From positions 1 to 7,738 of the forward strand of contig RFKI01000220.1 in assembly GCA_003694355.1 (NCBI GenBank): a DNA stretch of 7,738 nucleotides, read 5' to 3'. Source of the DNA: Bdellovibrio sp. (GTDB lineage Bacteria; Bdellovibrionota; Bdellovibrionia; Bdellovibrionales; UBA1609). Made by a program: the position numbers and the translations under genes. Positions within the stretch are counted from its first letter, which is position 1. The number at the start of each line of letters is the position of its first letter. Shown piece after piece: positions 1 to 6,437 of the stretch. The notes beneath the pieces were generated by a model that was given only the letters and a program-made list of their open reading frames with translations, was not told where the DNA came from and searched no databases.

Positions 1-40
1 ATCATATATTAACTATCTGATATTATTGGGTTTTTGATCG

Positions 41-76
41 TCTTGTGAGCAAGGTTGTTTTTGTTACAAGATTTTT
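41..76 (+). terminator. Candidate weak rho-independent terminator for a gene left of the window
   Basis: TCTTGT (41-46) can pair with ACAAGA (66-71), and the second arm is followed directly by five T residues (72-76). The 19-nt loop is long. A competing 4-bp hairpin, CTTG (42-45) with CAAG (50-53), lies inside it. The T-run suits transcription entering from the left and converging on the lipoprotein gene that ends at 103. The stem is short, so this is only a candidate. No convincing terminator for the lipoprotein gene itself is seen in 1-102. Confidence 0.3.
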
Positions 77-102
77 CAACACGATAGTCGAGCAGTTTTG
101 GA

Positions 103-3100
103 TTAGTACTGGTAGAAGACCTCAATCCGCGTGCCCTTCGGTGGAGCCTTTTGGAAAATTACACGATTTCCCGATACCGTCCATGAAGTATTAAACGCAG
201 GAGTAAAAGAAACTTGCACGGTTCCAGGAAGAGGGACCTGTTTTAACTGCACTGAATTTCCAAGGCCGATCACACTGTTCGCAATATTTTGTAGAGTGAT
301 GCTGTAATCGGGCTCGCAAACACTCATGGTAACGCCTCCCGTGATATCCGCTAGCTTTTGCACGAAAGTTCCGTAGTGGGATTGAATACCTGGAACTTGA
401 GCATCCTGTATGGCTTTACATTGGCTGTCTCCAGGTTGAACAATAATTCCGTAGACGGAAAGTTTCTTATTCGGAAATGTGGCTTTTACTTTATCTACCA
501 CTTCTTGAGGCTGAGTGGCCGTGGATGGTCCTGTGCTGTCTTCGTCCTCATCACTTAGAATCACAATAGCTAAGTTGGCATCGGGTCTGAAGAATCCAGC
601 ATTATCCGTATTTCGTTTGTCAATGGCTAAAATACTTGCTAGCAAGGGCATCTCTTTTCCAGAAGGACAAGATCCAGAACCGACACAGTTAACTGTTTCG
701 GGTCTTTGAATTGTATCCTGAAAGGCTTTTTCAAACTGAGGTGTTGTAGGTTTTAAAATGTAGCTTCCTGTTCCAGCAAAAGGGAGAAGGGATCCTTTAA
801 TTCCAAAAGGACCGTCACTCACATCTGTGGTGGTAATTCCGATTTGCCAGTCCAGAGAGGTGAGTGAATTGGAGAAACTTGAAAATTTTCGGCTTAAGGC
901 CGCCTGTTCAAATTCCATAGAGCCAGAGTTGTCATCTACAAAAAGAATATCCACTTTTCGGTTGGCACCTTCTGAAATGAACGACTCATATCCTTTGAGG
1001 TTGTCCTTTGTAAAACTTCTGGAATCACGTCCCTGATTGCCCAAAGCGTCTGTTTGGCTTACTGTGATGCTTTTCATTCCTAAGCCTGCAGAGAATGTGA
1101 CATTATAGCTGAATTGGTTTTGGTTGCAGGGTGTGGATCCCGGATTGCTTAAGTCTCCAGACACTTGAACAAGCAGGTCTGATTCGCAAGTTCCTTGTAA
1201 CAACACTCCTGTTTGAGCCGCTGTTCCAGCTGGTGGTGCGGTGATTTTGACAAGAGGTGCGGAAGTGTCTTTAATGAAAACTCTGGAGTCAGAGCCAGTA
1301 TTGCCGGCAAGGTCTTTTTGACTCACAGTAATGGTCTTGTTCCCGTCACCTGGAGAGAAAGTGATATTGACATCAAAAGAGCCTGACGGACAGTTTGTGG
1401 AGCTGGGAGCCTGTAATCCTGAACCTCCTAGATAGACCGTCAATCCTGCCTCACAAATACCTTGTAACCGCAATCCATTGGTCGCTCTGGTATTTGCTGC
1501 TGGGGAAGTGATCTTTATAACAGGAGCTCCTAAGTCATTAATAAACACTTGAGACGCCATTCCTGTATTTCCTGCTTTATCGGTTTGACTAATCCGAATG
1601 GTTTTTTGACCGTCTCCCGCTGAAAGCTGAATCTTAACAGCATATTGTCCATTTTTGCAAAAAGCTGAAAAGGGAGAAATAATATCAGAGCCTTTTAAGT
1701 CTAACTCTAGACCTGTTTCACATTTTCCTTCCAGGGTCAGTTGACCTTTATGTACCGAAGATCCTTTGGGAGAGTCAATGGTGACAAGAGGAGGTGTTGT
1801 ATCTTTAATAACCAGTCGGCGCACAACACTTGTGTTTCCTGCCATATCAGTTTGTTTAACACGAAGGACTTTGGGCCCTTCCGGAGAAGATAACTCCACT
1901 TGAGCGGTATAGGAGCTAGAAATACATTTGACTCTTTGATTTTTACGAATGTCTCCAGAAATTAGAACAGGTAAGTTGGTTTCACAGCTTCCTGAAATCA
2001 GAGTGCTTTGTTTTACATAGGAGTTGGCTTTGGGGGTCTGGATGGTGAGAGAGGGTCTTGAACTATCCTTAATAAAGGTTCGAGTGCTTGACCCCACATT
2101 CCCAGCTGGGTCTTCTTGAAATGCTGTCACTTTTTTAGGGCCGTCATTTCCTTTAAAAGTGACAAAGGTGCTAAAAGTTCCTTTTTGGCAAGAGGTCGAT
2201 GTTTTTATAACGTCTCCTCTGAAGTGAACTTTTAGGTTAGCCTCGCAGTTTCCTTTGAGTTGAACCCCTCGGACCGCTACAGTATTGGCAGCAGGACTTG
2301 TAATGGACACAACAGGACTGAGAGTGTCTCTGAGAAAAGACCGCTGAACGCGTGCAATATTTCCTGCGAAATCTTTCTGAGTCACGGTGATGGTGTGGGT
2401 CCCCTCTTGAGCACGAAGTTGCAGAGGTGTAGAGTACTTTCCGTTTTGGCAGTTGACGCTTAAAGGGTTCTGTCCCCCTGATATTTGGACAGGAAGTGAG
2501 CTTTCACATTTTCCTTCGAGAGTTATGGTTTGTGTAACATAAGAATTGGATTCCGGACGATCAATGGATAAAAGAGGTGGTGTTGCATCTTTAACAAAAG
2601 TTCTGGAATCAGAGCCTTTATTGCCGGCAAGGTCAGTTTGAGTGACCGTCACAAGTTTTTTTCCATCTTTAGAGGATAAAGTTATATTGAATGAGAAGCG
2701 TCCAGCTTGACATGAGCCGCGAACAGGAGATTTGACTCCATTTCCAGAAACAATAACGGGCACACCATTTTCACAACTTCCTTCCAGTTGAATGGAGCCT
2801 TGAGAAAGGGTCATGGGAGCGGGAGTTTCGATTTTTACCAAAGGAGGTGTGGTGTCTTTTAAGAAGTCTTTTTGATCATTCCCTTTGTTGCCTGCAGGGT
2901 CCTCCTGTCGAGCAACGATATTCTTAATGCCATCAGGAGCAGTGAATTGAACGGGAGCTTGAAAGCGACCATTTACACATTGGGTGGTCACGGGTTCTTT
3001 GATGCCAGGCCCTTCAATAATCACTTCTAGTCCGCTTTCACAAATTCCAGATACAGTTGTGGAAGGTGTGTTCACCGCTTGGGCTCCATTTCCTGGAGCA

Positions 3101-3510
3101 GCAATGATTTCCACTTTTGGAGGAATGGTATCCTGAATTAAACAGATACGGTCAGATACGTCATTGCCTTTGGCAATCTCTTTTTGAGTGGCAATGAGAT
3201 CTTTTAGGCCATCTCCTGAAGAAAACTGAATAGATGTTTCAAATTGACCATTTTTACATGGAGTTGTTACAGGTTGAACAATTCCTGATCCAGAGATTTC
3301 AACATCAAATCCTGAAAGACATGTTCCACTCACTTTAACGGTTCCATTAGCTGATTGCTTGGGAAGTGGATATTTAATAACAGGACCAGGCCCTCCGCTG
3401 AACCTTGCAGAAGAGGGAGGTGGTGTACAACTTTTTTTAACCTCATTGAACATAAAACTGTCAGTGCATCCCACAAGAAGAGTGGTTAAAATGATAAATG
3501 CCCATTTCAT
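103..3510 (-). CDS. Large outer-membrane lipoprotein with nine Ig-like repeats and a C-terminal vWA domain
   Basis: This encodes 1135 residues. The N-terminus is a lipoprotein signal peptide with lipobox LVGC; Cys15 is the predicted lipidated residue. Thr follows it, not Asp, so by the E. coli Lol rule the protein should go to the outer membrane. Residues ~44-836 form nine tandem repeats of about 88 residues, each with two Cys 19-21 apart and usually ending in an AGN...F(I/V)KD segment joined by linkers like DTTPP. Residues ~850-1075 look like a vWA domain: after FVD, Asp860, Ser862 and Ser864 form the metal-site DxSxS motif, and LSDEDED (985-991) matches the later Asp-containing strand. The usual MIDAS Thr seems replaced in GKEMPLL (951-957). 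A beta-rich tail (~1090-1135) ends the protein. The ATG is preceded by AAAAGGGG at 7 nt. Adhesion or surface binding is inferred from architecture; the ligand is unknown. Confidence 0.96.
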   Translation of the reverse strand: MKWAFIILTTLLVGCTDSFMFNEVKKSCTPPPSSARFSGGPGPVIKYPLPKQSANGTVKVSGTCLSGFDVEISGSGIVQPVTTPCKNGQFETSIQFSSGDGLKDLIATQKEIAKGNDVSDRICLIQDTIPPKVEIIAAPGNGAQAVNTPSTTVSGICESGLEVIIEGPGIKEPVTTQCVNGRFQAPVQFTAPDGIKNIVARQEDPAGNKGNDQKDFLKDTTPPLVKIETPAPMTLSQGSIQLEGSCENGVPVIVSGNGVKSPVRGSCQAGRFSFNITLSSKDGKKLVTVTQTDLAGNKGSDSRTFVKDATPPLLSIDRPESNSYVTQTITLEGKCESSLPVQISGGQNPLSVNCQNGKYSTPLQLRAQEGTHTITVTQKDFAGNIARVQRSFLRDTLSPVVSITSPAANTVAVRGVQLKGNCEANLKVHFRGDVIKTSTSCQKGTFSTFVTFKGNDGPKKVTAFQEDPAGNVGSSTRTFIKDSSRPSLTIQTPKANSYVKQSTLISGSCETNLPVLISGDIRKNQRVKCISSSYTAQVELSSPEGPKVLRVKQTDMAGNTSVVRRLVIKDTTPPLVTIDSPKGSSVHKGQLTLEGKCETGLELDLKGSDIISPFSAFCKNGQYAVKIQLSAGDGQKTIRISQTDKAGNTGMASQVFINDLGAPVIKITSPAANTRATNGLRLQGICEAGLTVYLGGSGLQAPSSTNCPSGSFDVNITFSPGDGNKTITVSQKDLAGNTGSDSRVFIKDTSAPLVKITAPPAGTAAQTGVLLQGTCESDLLVQVSGDLSNPGSTPCNQNQFSYNVTFSAGLGMKSITVSQTDALGNQGRDSRSFTKDNLKGYESFISEGANRKVDILFVDDNSGSMEFEQAALSRKFSSFSNSLTSLDWQIGITTTDVSDGPFGIKGSLLPFAGTGSYILKPTTPQFEKAFQDTIQRPETVNCVGSGSCPSGKEMPLLASILAIDKRNTDNAGFFRPDANLAIVILSDEDEDSTGPSTATQPQEVVDKVKATFPNKKLSVYGIIVQPGDSQCKAIQDAQVPGIQSHYGTFVQKLADITGGVTMSVCEPDYSITLQNIANSVIGLGNSVQLKQVPLPGTVQVSFTPAFNTSWTVSGNRVIFQKAPPKGTRIEVFYQY
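1003..3381 (-). repeat. Nine tandem ~88-codon Ig-like repeats within the lipoprotein gene
   Basis: The first Cys of each unit falls at residues 64, 157, 246, 335, 422, 509, 597, 686 and 775, giving periods of 93, 89, 89, 87, 87, 88, 89 and 89. The second Cys falls at 85, 178, 267, 354, 441, 529, 618, 707 and 795. Each unit follows the pattern LxGxCExxLxV, then CxxGxF, then a G-K-I/V-Q-D-AGN segment. The units differ considerably from one another, so the array is mostly old, but parts of some units remain nearly identical in DNA (see findings). The paired Cys probably form a disulfide in each domain; this is inference from the regular spacing. Confidence 0.93.
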
Positions 3511-3517
3511 TCTTAAA

Positions 3518-3525
3518 CCCCTTTT
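3518..3525 (-). promoter_or_regulatory. Ribosome binding site of the lipoprotein gene
   Basis: Read on the minus strand this is AAAAGGGG, 7 nt upstream of the ATG at 3510. It supports that start, which also gives a complete lipoprotein signal peptide. Confidence 0.6.
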
Positions 3526-3546
3526 GAGTCTTGAAGTGACTCATCA

Positions 3547-3574
3547 TCTATAATTAAAGCAAGACCAAAGCCAA
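3547..3574 (-). promoter_or_regulatory. Candidate sigma-70-type promoter of the lipoprotein gene
   Basis: On the minus strand TTGGCT (3569-3574) lies 16 nt upstream of TATAGA (3547-3552). Each box matches its consensus at four of six positions. The -10 box is 36 nt upstream of the start codon. The -35 box lies inside an inverted repeat at 3561-3583, so a bound regulator could compete with RNA polymerase. This was found by eye, and the AT-rich setting makes chance matches likely. Confidence 0.4.
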
Positions 3575-3583
3575 GCTGGTCTT
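3561..3583. promoter_or_regulatory. Inverted repeat overlapping the leftward -35 box, operator-like
   Basis: AAGACCA (3561-3567) and TGGTCTT (3577-3583) are perfect inverted copies separated by 9 nt. Flanking TTAAAG and CTTTAA sequences make the symmetry longer but imperfect. The size and spacing resemble the binding site of a dimeric repressor. No regulator gene is present in the window, so the partner is unknown. Confidence 0.35.
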
Positions 3584-3642
3584 TAAGAATAAAATGTAAG
3601 AGTTTTTGAATTTATTTGTTTTTTTCACTCTGATACAGGAAG

Positions 3643-3658
3643 TTTTTTTTAAAAAAAA
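3643..3658. other. T8A8 palindromic tract
   Basis: Eight T residues are followed directly by eight A residues. Such tracts alter DNA bending and can act as UP-like elements or sites for nucleoid proteins. It lies just left of the 9-bp dyad. It is not placed as a terminator because no GC-rich stem adjoins it and no gene runs into it. Confidence 0.35.
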
Positions 3659-3670
3659 TTGTCTAATTAG

Positions 3671-3700
3671 GAAAACTGTCTTCTAGAATCAACAGTTTTC
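3671..3700. promoter_or_regulatory. 30-bp dyad with perfect 9-bp arms, candidate regulator binding site
   Basis: GAAAACTGT (3671-3679) and ACAGTTTTC (3692-3700) are exact inverted copies separated by 12 nt. The spacer contains another palindrome, TTCTAGAA (3681-3688), centred one base away from the outer dyad. The site sits about midway between the two divergent promoters. The arms are too AT-rich for a strong terminator and no T-run follows in a sensible orientation, so a protein-binding site or cruciform is the better reading. Confidence 0.45.
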
Positions 3701-3829
3701 AAAAAAAATATTTTAAAAAAGGTGAATAATTTAAGTGAATTTTGTTAAGTTTTGAAACAAAACAAGTCTCTATGCAAAAGAGGTAAAGGCCTAAGTATAA
3801 AAATATCGTTCAACTCTTTAACAAAAAGA

Positions 3830-3858
3830 TTGTCGAATTTCATCCGGGTGATTAAACT
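3830..3858 (+). promoter_or_regulatory. Candidate sigma-70-type promoter of lgt
   Basis: TTGTCG (3830-3835) and TAAACT (3853-3858) are separated by the ideal 17 nt, each with four of six consensus matches. Transcription would start near 3865, inside the palindrome TTTTGTACAAAA (3861-3872) and about 30 nt upstream of the lgt start. The palindrome could be an operator. Confidence 0.4.
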
Positions 3859-3880
3859 GGTTTTGTACAAAATCCAAAAA

Positions 3881-3884
3881 AGGA
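3881..3884 (+). promoter_or_regulatory. Ribosome binding site supporting the GTG start of lgt
   Basis: AGGA lies 10 nt upstream of GTG at 3895. The next in-frame ATG, at 4018, would remove the first transmembrane region with its conserved WYGL motif, so GTG is the credible start. Confidence 0.55.
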
Positions 3885-3894
3885 CAATAAGAGC

Positions 3895-4971
3895 GTGTCA
3901 TCTTCTGATGTTTATATTCATAATTTAAAGCCTTTTGCTATTCAGTTTACAGAAACCTTTGGTATTCGTTGGTATGGTTTATCTTATCTGGCAGGGTTCA
4001 TTGCTGGAGGGCTTATTATGTACTGGTTGGCAAAGAGAGGAAAAACTCCTTTGCCCAAAGAAAAGGTTGCTGACTACATCACTGTTTTGGCAATAGGAAC
4101 CATGATAGGAGGGCGATTAGGTTATTGTATATTTTATGCTCCAGAGCTGTTTACAAAATGGACCAGTGAATTTCCCTATTGGGGTGTTTTGGAAGTGCAT
4201 AAAGGAGGAATGGCCAGTCATGGTGGCATTATTGGAGTGATTCTAGCTTCTATGTATTATGCCAATAAATTAAAAATTCCCAAATTACATATGTTGGACC
4301 TTACAGTTTTTGGAGGAAGCCTCGGGATTTTTTTTGGAAGAATAGCTAATTTTATTAACGGGGAGCTTTATGGAAGGGCCGTAAAGAGTCATATTCCTTG
4401 GGCTGTGAAATTTCCCCAGGAACTCTACCGCTGGGCTGCGGAAAGCCCCGATAAACTCAAAAAACTTGGGCCTGTGATTGAAGCTATAGGCCCCGTTCAC
4501 CTGCAAGATGGGAGAACTCTTCATCCTTCTGTGGAAACCTGGAAGGAGTGGGTCTCTACTTTTCCCACCCAGGATCGTGTCTATGTTTATATTGATAAAA
4601 TCATTCAAGCAGTTCAGCAAGGTAATCAGAAAGTGATTGAAAAATTGGCTCCCTTATTAACCGTGAGACATCCCTCTCAAATTTATCAAGCGTTGATGGA
4701 GGGCTTGTTGGTTTTTCTTCTTCTTGTATGGATTTGGAGAAAACCTCGAAAACCAGGAGTTATTGCTGCTTGCTTTGGGATTTTTTATGCCATTGCCCGG
4801 ATTATTGGAGAACAATTTAGAATGCCAGATGTTCAAATAGGTTATCAAATTTTTGGCTTAACAAGAGGGCAGATTTTAAGCATCGTGATGCTCATTGCTG
4901 TGTTGATTTTCTTTATCTATGTTGAAAAAAGAGATGCTAAGCCCATGGGTGGGTGGGGTGACAGCACTTAG
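3895..4971 (+). CDS. lgt: Phosphatidylglycerol-prolipoprotein diacylglyceryl transferase
   Basis: Lgt moves diacylglyceryl from phosphatidylglycerol to the lipobox Cys of prolipoproteins, the first step of lipoprotein maturation in the inner membrane. The 358-residue protein is multi-pass. Conserved landmarks are WYGL (26-29), GGRLGY (72-77), HGG (109-111, matching E. coli His103), the signature GRIANFINGELYGR (148-161, with Arg149, Asn152, Glu157 and Gly160 matching E. coli R143, N146, E151 and G154), RHPSQIY (258-264), and Arg302 and Glu306, matching R239 and E243. All residues I recall as essential or important in E. coli are kept. It is longer than E. coli Lgt (291 residues): the segment between the signature and RHPSQ is 96 residues, about 57 more than in E. 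coli, and probably faces the periplasm. The gene is divergent from a lipoprotein gene, a likely substrate, and starts at GTG. Confidence 0.97.
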   Translation: MSSSDVYIHNLKPFAIQFTETFGIRWYGLSYLAGFIAGGLIMYWLAKRGKTPLPKEKVADYITVLAIGTMIGGRLGYCIFYAPELFTKWTSEFPYWGVLEVHKGGMASHGGIIGVILASMYYANKLKIPKLHMLDLTVFGGSLGIFFGRIANFINGELYGRAVKSHIPWAVKFPQELYRWAAESPDKLKKLGPVIEAIGPVHLQDGRTLHPSVETWKEWVSTFPTQDRVYVYIDKIIQAVQQGNQKVIEKLAPLLTVRHPSQIYQALMEGLLVFLLLVWIWRKPRKPGVIAACFGIFYAIARIIGEQFRMPDVQIGYQIFGLTRGQILSIVMLIAVLIFFIYVEKRDAKPMGGWGDST

Positions 4972-4984
4972 TCTGTAATCATGG

Positions 4985-5012
4985 ATCTGACCTCTTTAAG
5001 AGCTTTTCAGAT
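4985..5012. terminator. Candidate hairpin in the lgt/S8 convergent spacer
   Basis: ATCTGA (4985-4990) can pair with TCAGAT (5007-5012), enclosing a smaller CTCT/AGAG stem (4992-5002). It lies just past the lgt stop, between convergent genes, where termination is expected. No uninterrupted T-run follows on either strand. A second possible stem, AAGATC (5023-5028) with GATCTT (5043-5048), is close by. Either or both may help termination; neither is a classic terminator. Confidence 0.25.
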
Positions 5013-5055
5013 TGATGTTTGTAAGATCTTTTTATTGTATTTGATCTTGAATAAA

Positions 5056-6405
5056 TTATTGATAAAGAGTCAGAAGTTTTTGTACTGGAGGCAGAGAAAA
5101 GGGAACCAGAAAGGCCTTTTTATGAGAGGGAACCACAAGGGAAAGCACCTCTTCTTTTGTTTTAATAGCTGGTTGGAAAGACATCATTAAACCAATGCCT
5201 GCTGTGACAAAAGCAGAAGCATTGGAGGAACCTTTATAAATAGCATCTCTTTCATCTTGATTTTTCCAAATCACTGTAGAAGGAAATACCAATTCCGGTT
5301 TAAAGAGCTTGGCATTGACGCTGCTTCTCGCATCCGAGGAGGCTCCTATTGTTAAAACATGTGGGTTGTCTGCTGGAGGCAATATGGAATTAAAAACACT
5401 GGGTTGATTTTCAAGATAAATACCGTATCCAGAGACTGTGATGCGAATTTTGTCTTGGGATTGGAAGTTATGAGAATTGTCAAAAACTCTTATGAAATAG
5501 GTCCCAACAGGCACTTTTCCGACGAAATACTCTCGGGGAAGGACAGAGTAACAGGGAAAAGGATGGTTTTTGCATTTTTGAGGATCTTTTTTCTTTGGTT
5601 TATGTTTAACCTGAATGAAATCCTTGTAGGCCATGCGTTTAAAAGATGAATCTAAAATTTCCAGAGCAAGGTCTTTATTCGTTCCTGATTTTCTGGGATT
5701 TTGAGGGAAATCATTCCAGCTCAGGACCACTCGAAGAGGGCAGAGTTGATCTTTGTTGAGAGGGTGTCTTTTACAGGTAATGCGAAGGGAATCGTTTTGG
5801 TCAGGAAGGTGAACCAGGTGATCTTGAGACCCTTTTCGGTAGAATCTGGTGTGCATATGAAGTCGAAAATTGCCAGCAGCATTCACCCAAAGGATGCCTG
5901 CTTGAATAGCCTTGTTAACGAGGTCATTGATATATCCACGTCCATCACCATTTCCACCCCATTCCATCACTTGAGCGTTTAAGATAATATCAATGTTTTC
6001 ATGGATGGCCTGTTGAATGGCATTTTCGAAGTTAGTAAGTCCTTCTGAGTAAAAAAAATGGATTTCTGGAGCCAGTTCAGAGTTGCGCCCTTTGTTGGTC
6101 ATTAAGAGGGTGATCAACTGGGCCATGCGTAACTGATGGTCATCAAAGAATAAGGAGTTTTTTATGGGGTAGGGGTGAATAAAAGTGCGGTAAGGAAGGG
6201 TTTTTCCAATTTCTGGTAAAATGGCTTTTGTATTATAAAGACCAAAAATGCCAATTTTTACGGTTTTAGGAGCCAGCTCACTATTTTGATAATAGGGATA
6301 AGCTTTCATTTTTTGAGCAATAGAGACAAAGTTTTTAAGGGAAGAGGCTTGGAGTCCTAAGGAGGCAAGGAAAATGAGAGTGAAGACTTTATAAAAATAC
6401 TTCAT
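5056..6405 (-). CDS. Exported divergent subtilisin-like (S8) protein, possible pseudoprotease
   Basis: This encodes 449 residues from ATG at 6405. A TTG at 6450 would extend it into the upstream gene and bury the signal peptide, so it is not preferred. Residues 1-20 are a Sec signal peptide. S8-like landmarks follow in order: VKIGIFG (49-55), where subtilases have an Asp; His90 in HQLRMAQLI, aligning with HGTxxA; VNAAGN (174-179), whose Asn179 matches the oxyanion Asn; LTIGASSD (351-358); KPELVFPS (369-376); and GSSNASAFVTAG (392-403), whose Ser394 matches the catalytic Ser. The canonical Asp seems to be Gly55. Residues ~180-345 are an insertion with four Cys (211, 222, 278, 285) and a pattern LSWND...DLALEI...GTYFIRV resembling subtilase-associated beta-sandwich domains. 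It follows the Tyr-rich gene by 32 nt, likely in one operon. The Shine-Dalgarno is weak (GGTGG at 6410-6414). Activity cannot be assumed. Confidence 0.85.
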   Translation of the reverse strand: MKYFYKVFTLIFLASLGLQASSLKNFVSIAQKMKAYPYYQNSELAPKTVKIGIFGLYNTKAILPEIGKTLPYRTFIHPYPIKNSLFFDDHQLRMAQLITLLMTNKGRNSELAPEIHFFYSEGLTNFENAIQQAIHENIDIILNAQVMEWGGNGDGRGYINDLVNKAIQAGILWVNAAGNFRLHMHTRFYRKGSQDHLVHLPDQNDSLRITCKRHPLNKDQLCPLRVVLSWNDFPQNPRKSGTNKDLALEILDSSFKRMAYKDFIQVKHKPKKKDPQKCKNHPFPCYSVLPREYFVGKVPVGTYFIRVFDNSHNFQSQDKIRITVSGYGIYLENQPSVFNSILPPADNPHVLTIGASSDARSSVNAKLFKPELVFPSTVIWKNQDERDAIYKGSSNASAFVTAGIGLMMSFQPAIKTKEEVLSLVVPSHKKAFLVPFSLPPVQKLLTLYQ

Positions 6406-6437
6406 GGGACCACCAAGCCTTCGAGGTTTTATTGCTC

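Larger units (their letters stand above)
3511..3894. other. AT-rich divergent intergenic region between the lipoprotein gene and lgt
   Basis: These 384 nt hold no credible gene. They carry candidate promoters facing left (3547-3574) and right (3830-3858), an inverted repeat over the leftward -35 box, a T8A8 tract (3643-3658), a 9-bp perfect dyad (3671-3700), a small inverted repeat GTTTTG-AAA-CAAAAC (3749-3763) and a 12-bp palindrome (3861-3872). Long A and T runs suggest intrinsically curved DNA. The size and content fit a regulatory region rather than a minimal spacer. Confidence 0.7.

Noticed and set aside
1003..3381. Regularly spaced repeats considered as a CRISPR-like array
   Set aside because: The period is about 264 nt, in frame, and only protein-level similarity is kept. 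It is a coding repeat.
3643..3658. T8A8 tract read as a terminator
   Set aside because: No gene is transcribed toward it from either side and there is no GC-rich stem beside it.
4285..4620. 111-residue minus-strand frame inside lgt
   Set aside because: Entirely antisense to conserved Lgt coding sequence, with no ribosome binding site or protein features.
4981..5190. 69-residue plus-strand frame just after lgt
   Set aside because: No ribosome binding site, no recognisable protein features, and most of it lies antisense to the 3' end of the S8-like gene.
5359..5982. Two plus-strand frames of 96 and 93 residues opposite the S8-like gene
   Set aside because: Antisense shadows of a gene with clear S8 landmarks and a signal peptide; no independent coding evidence.
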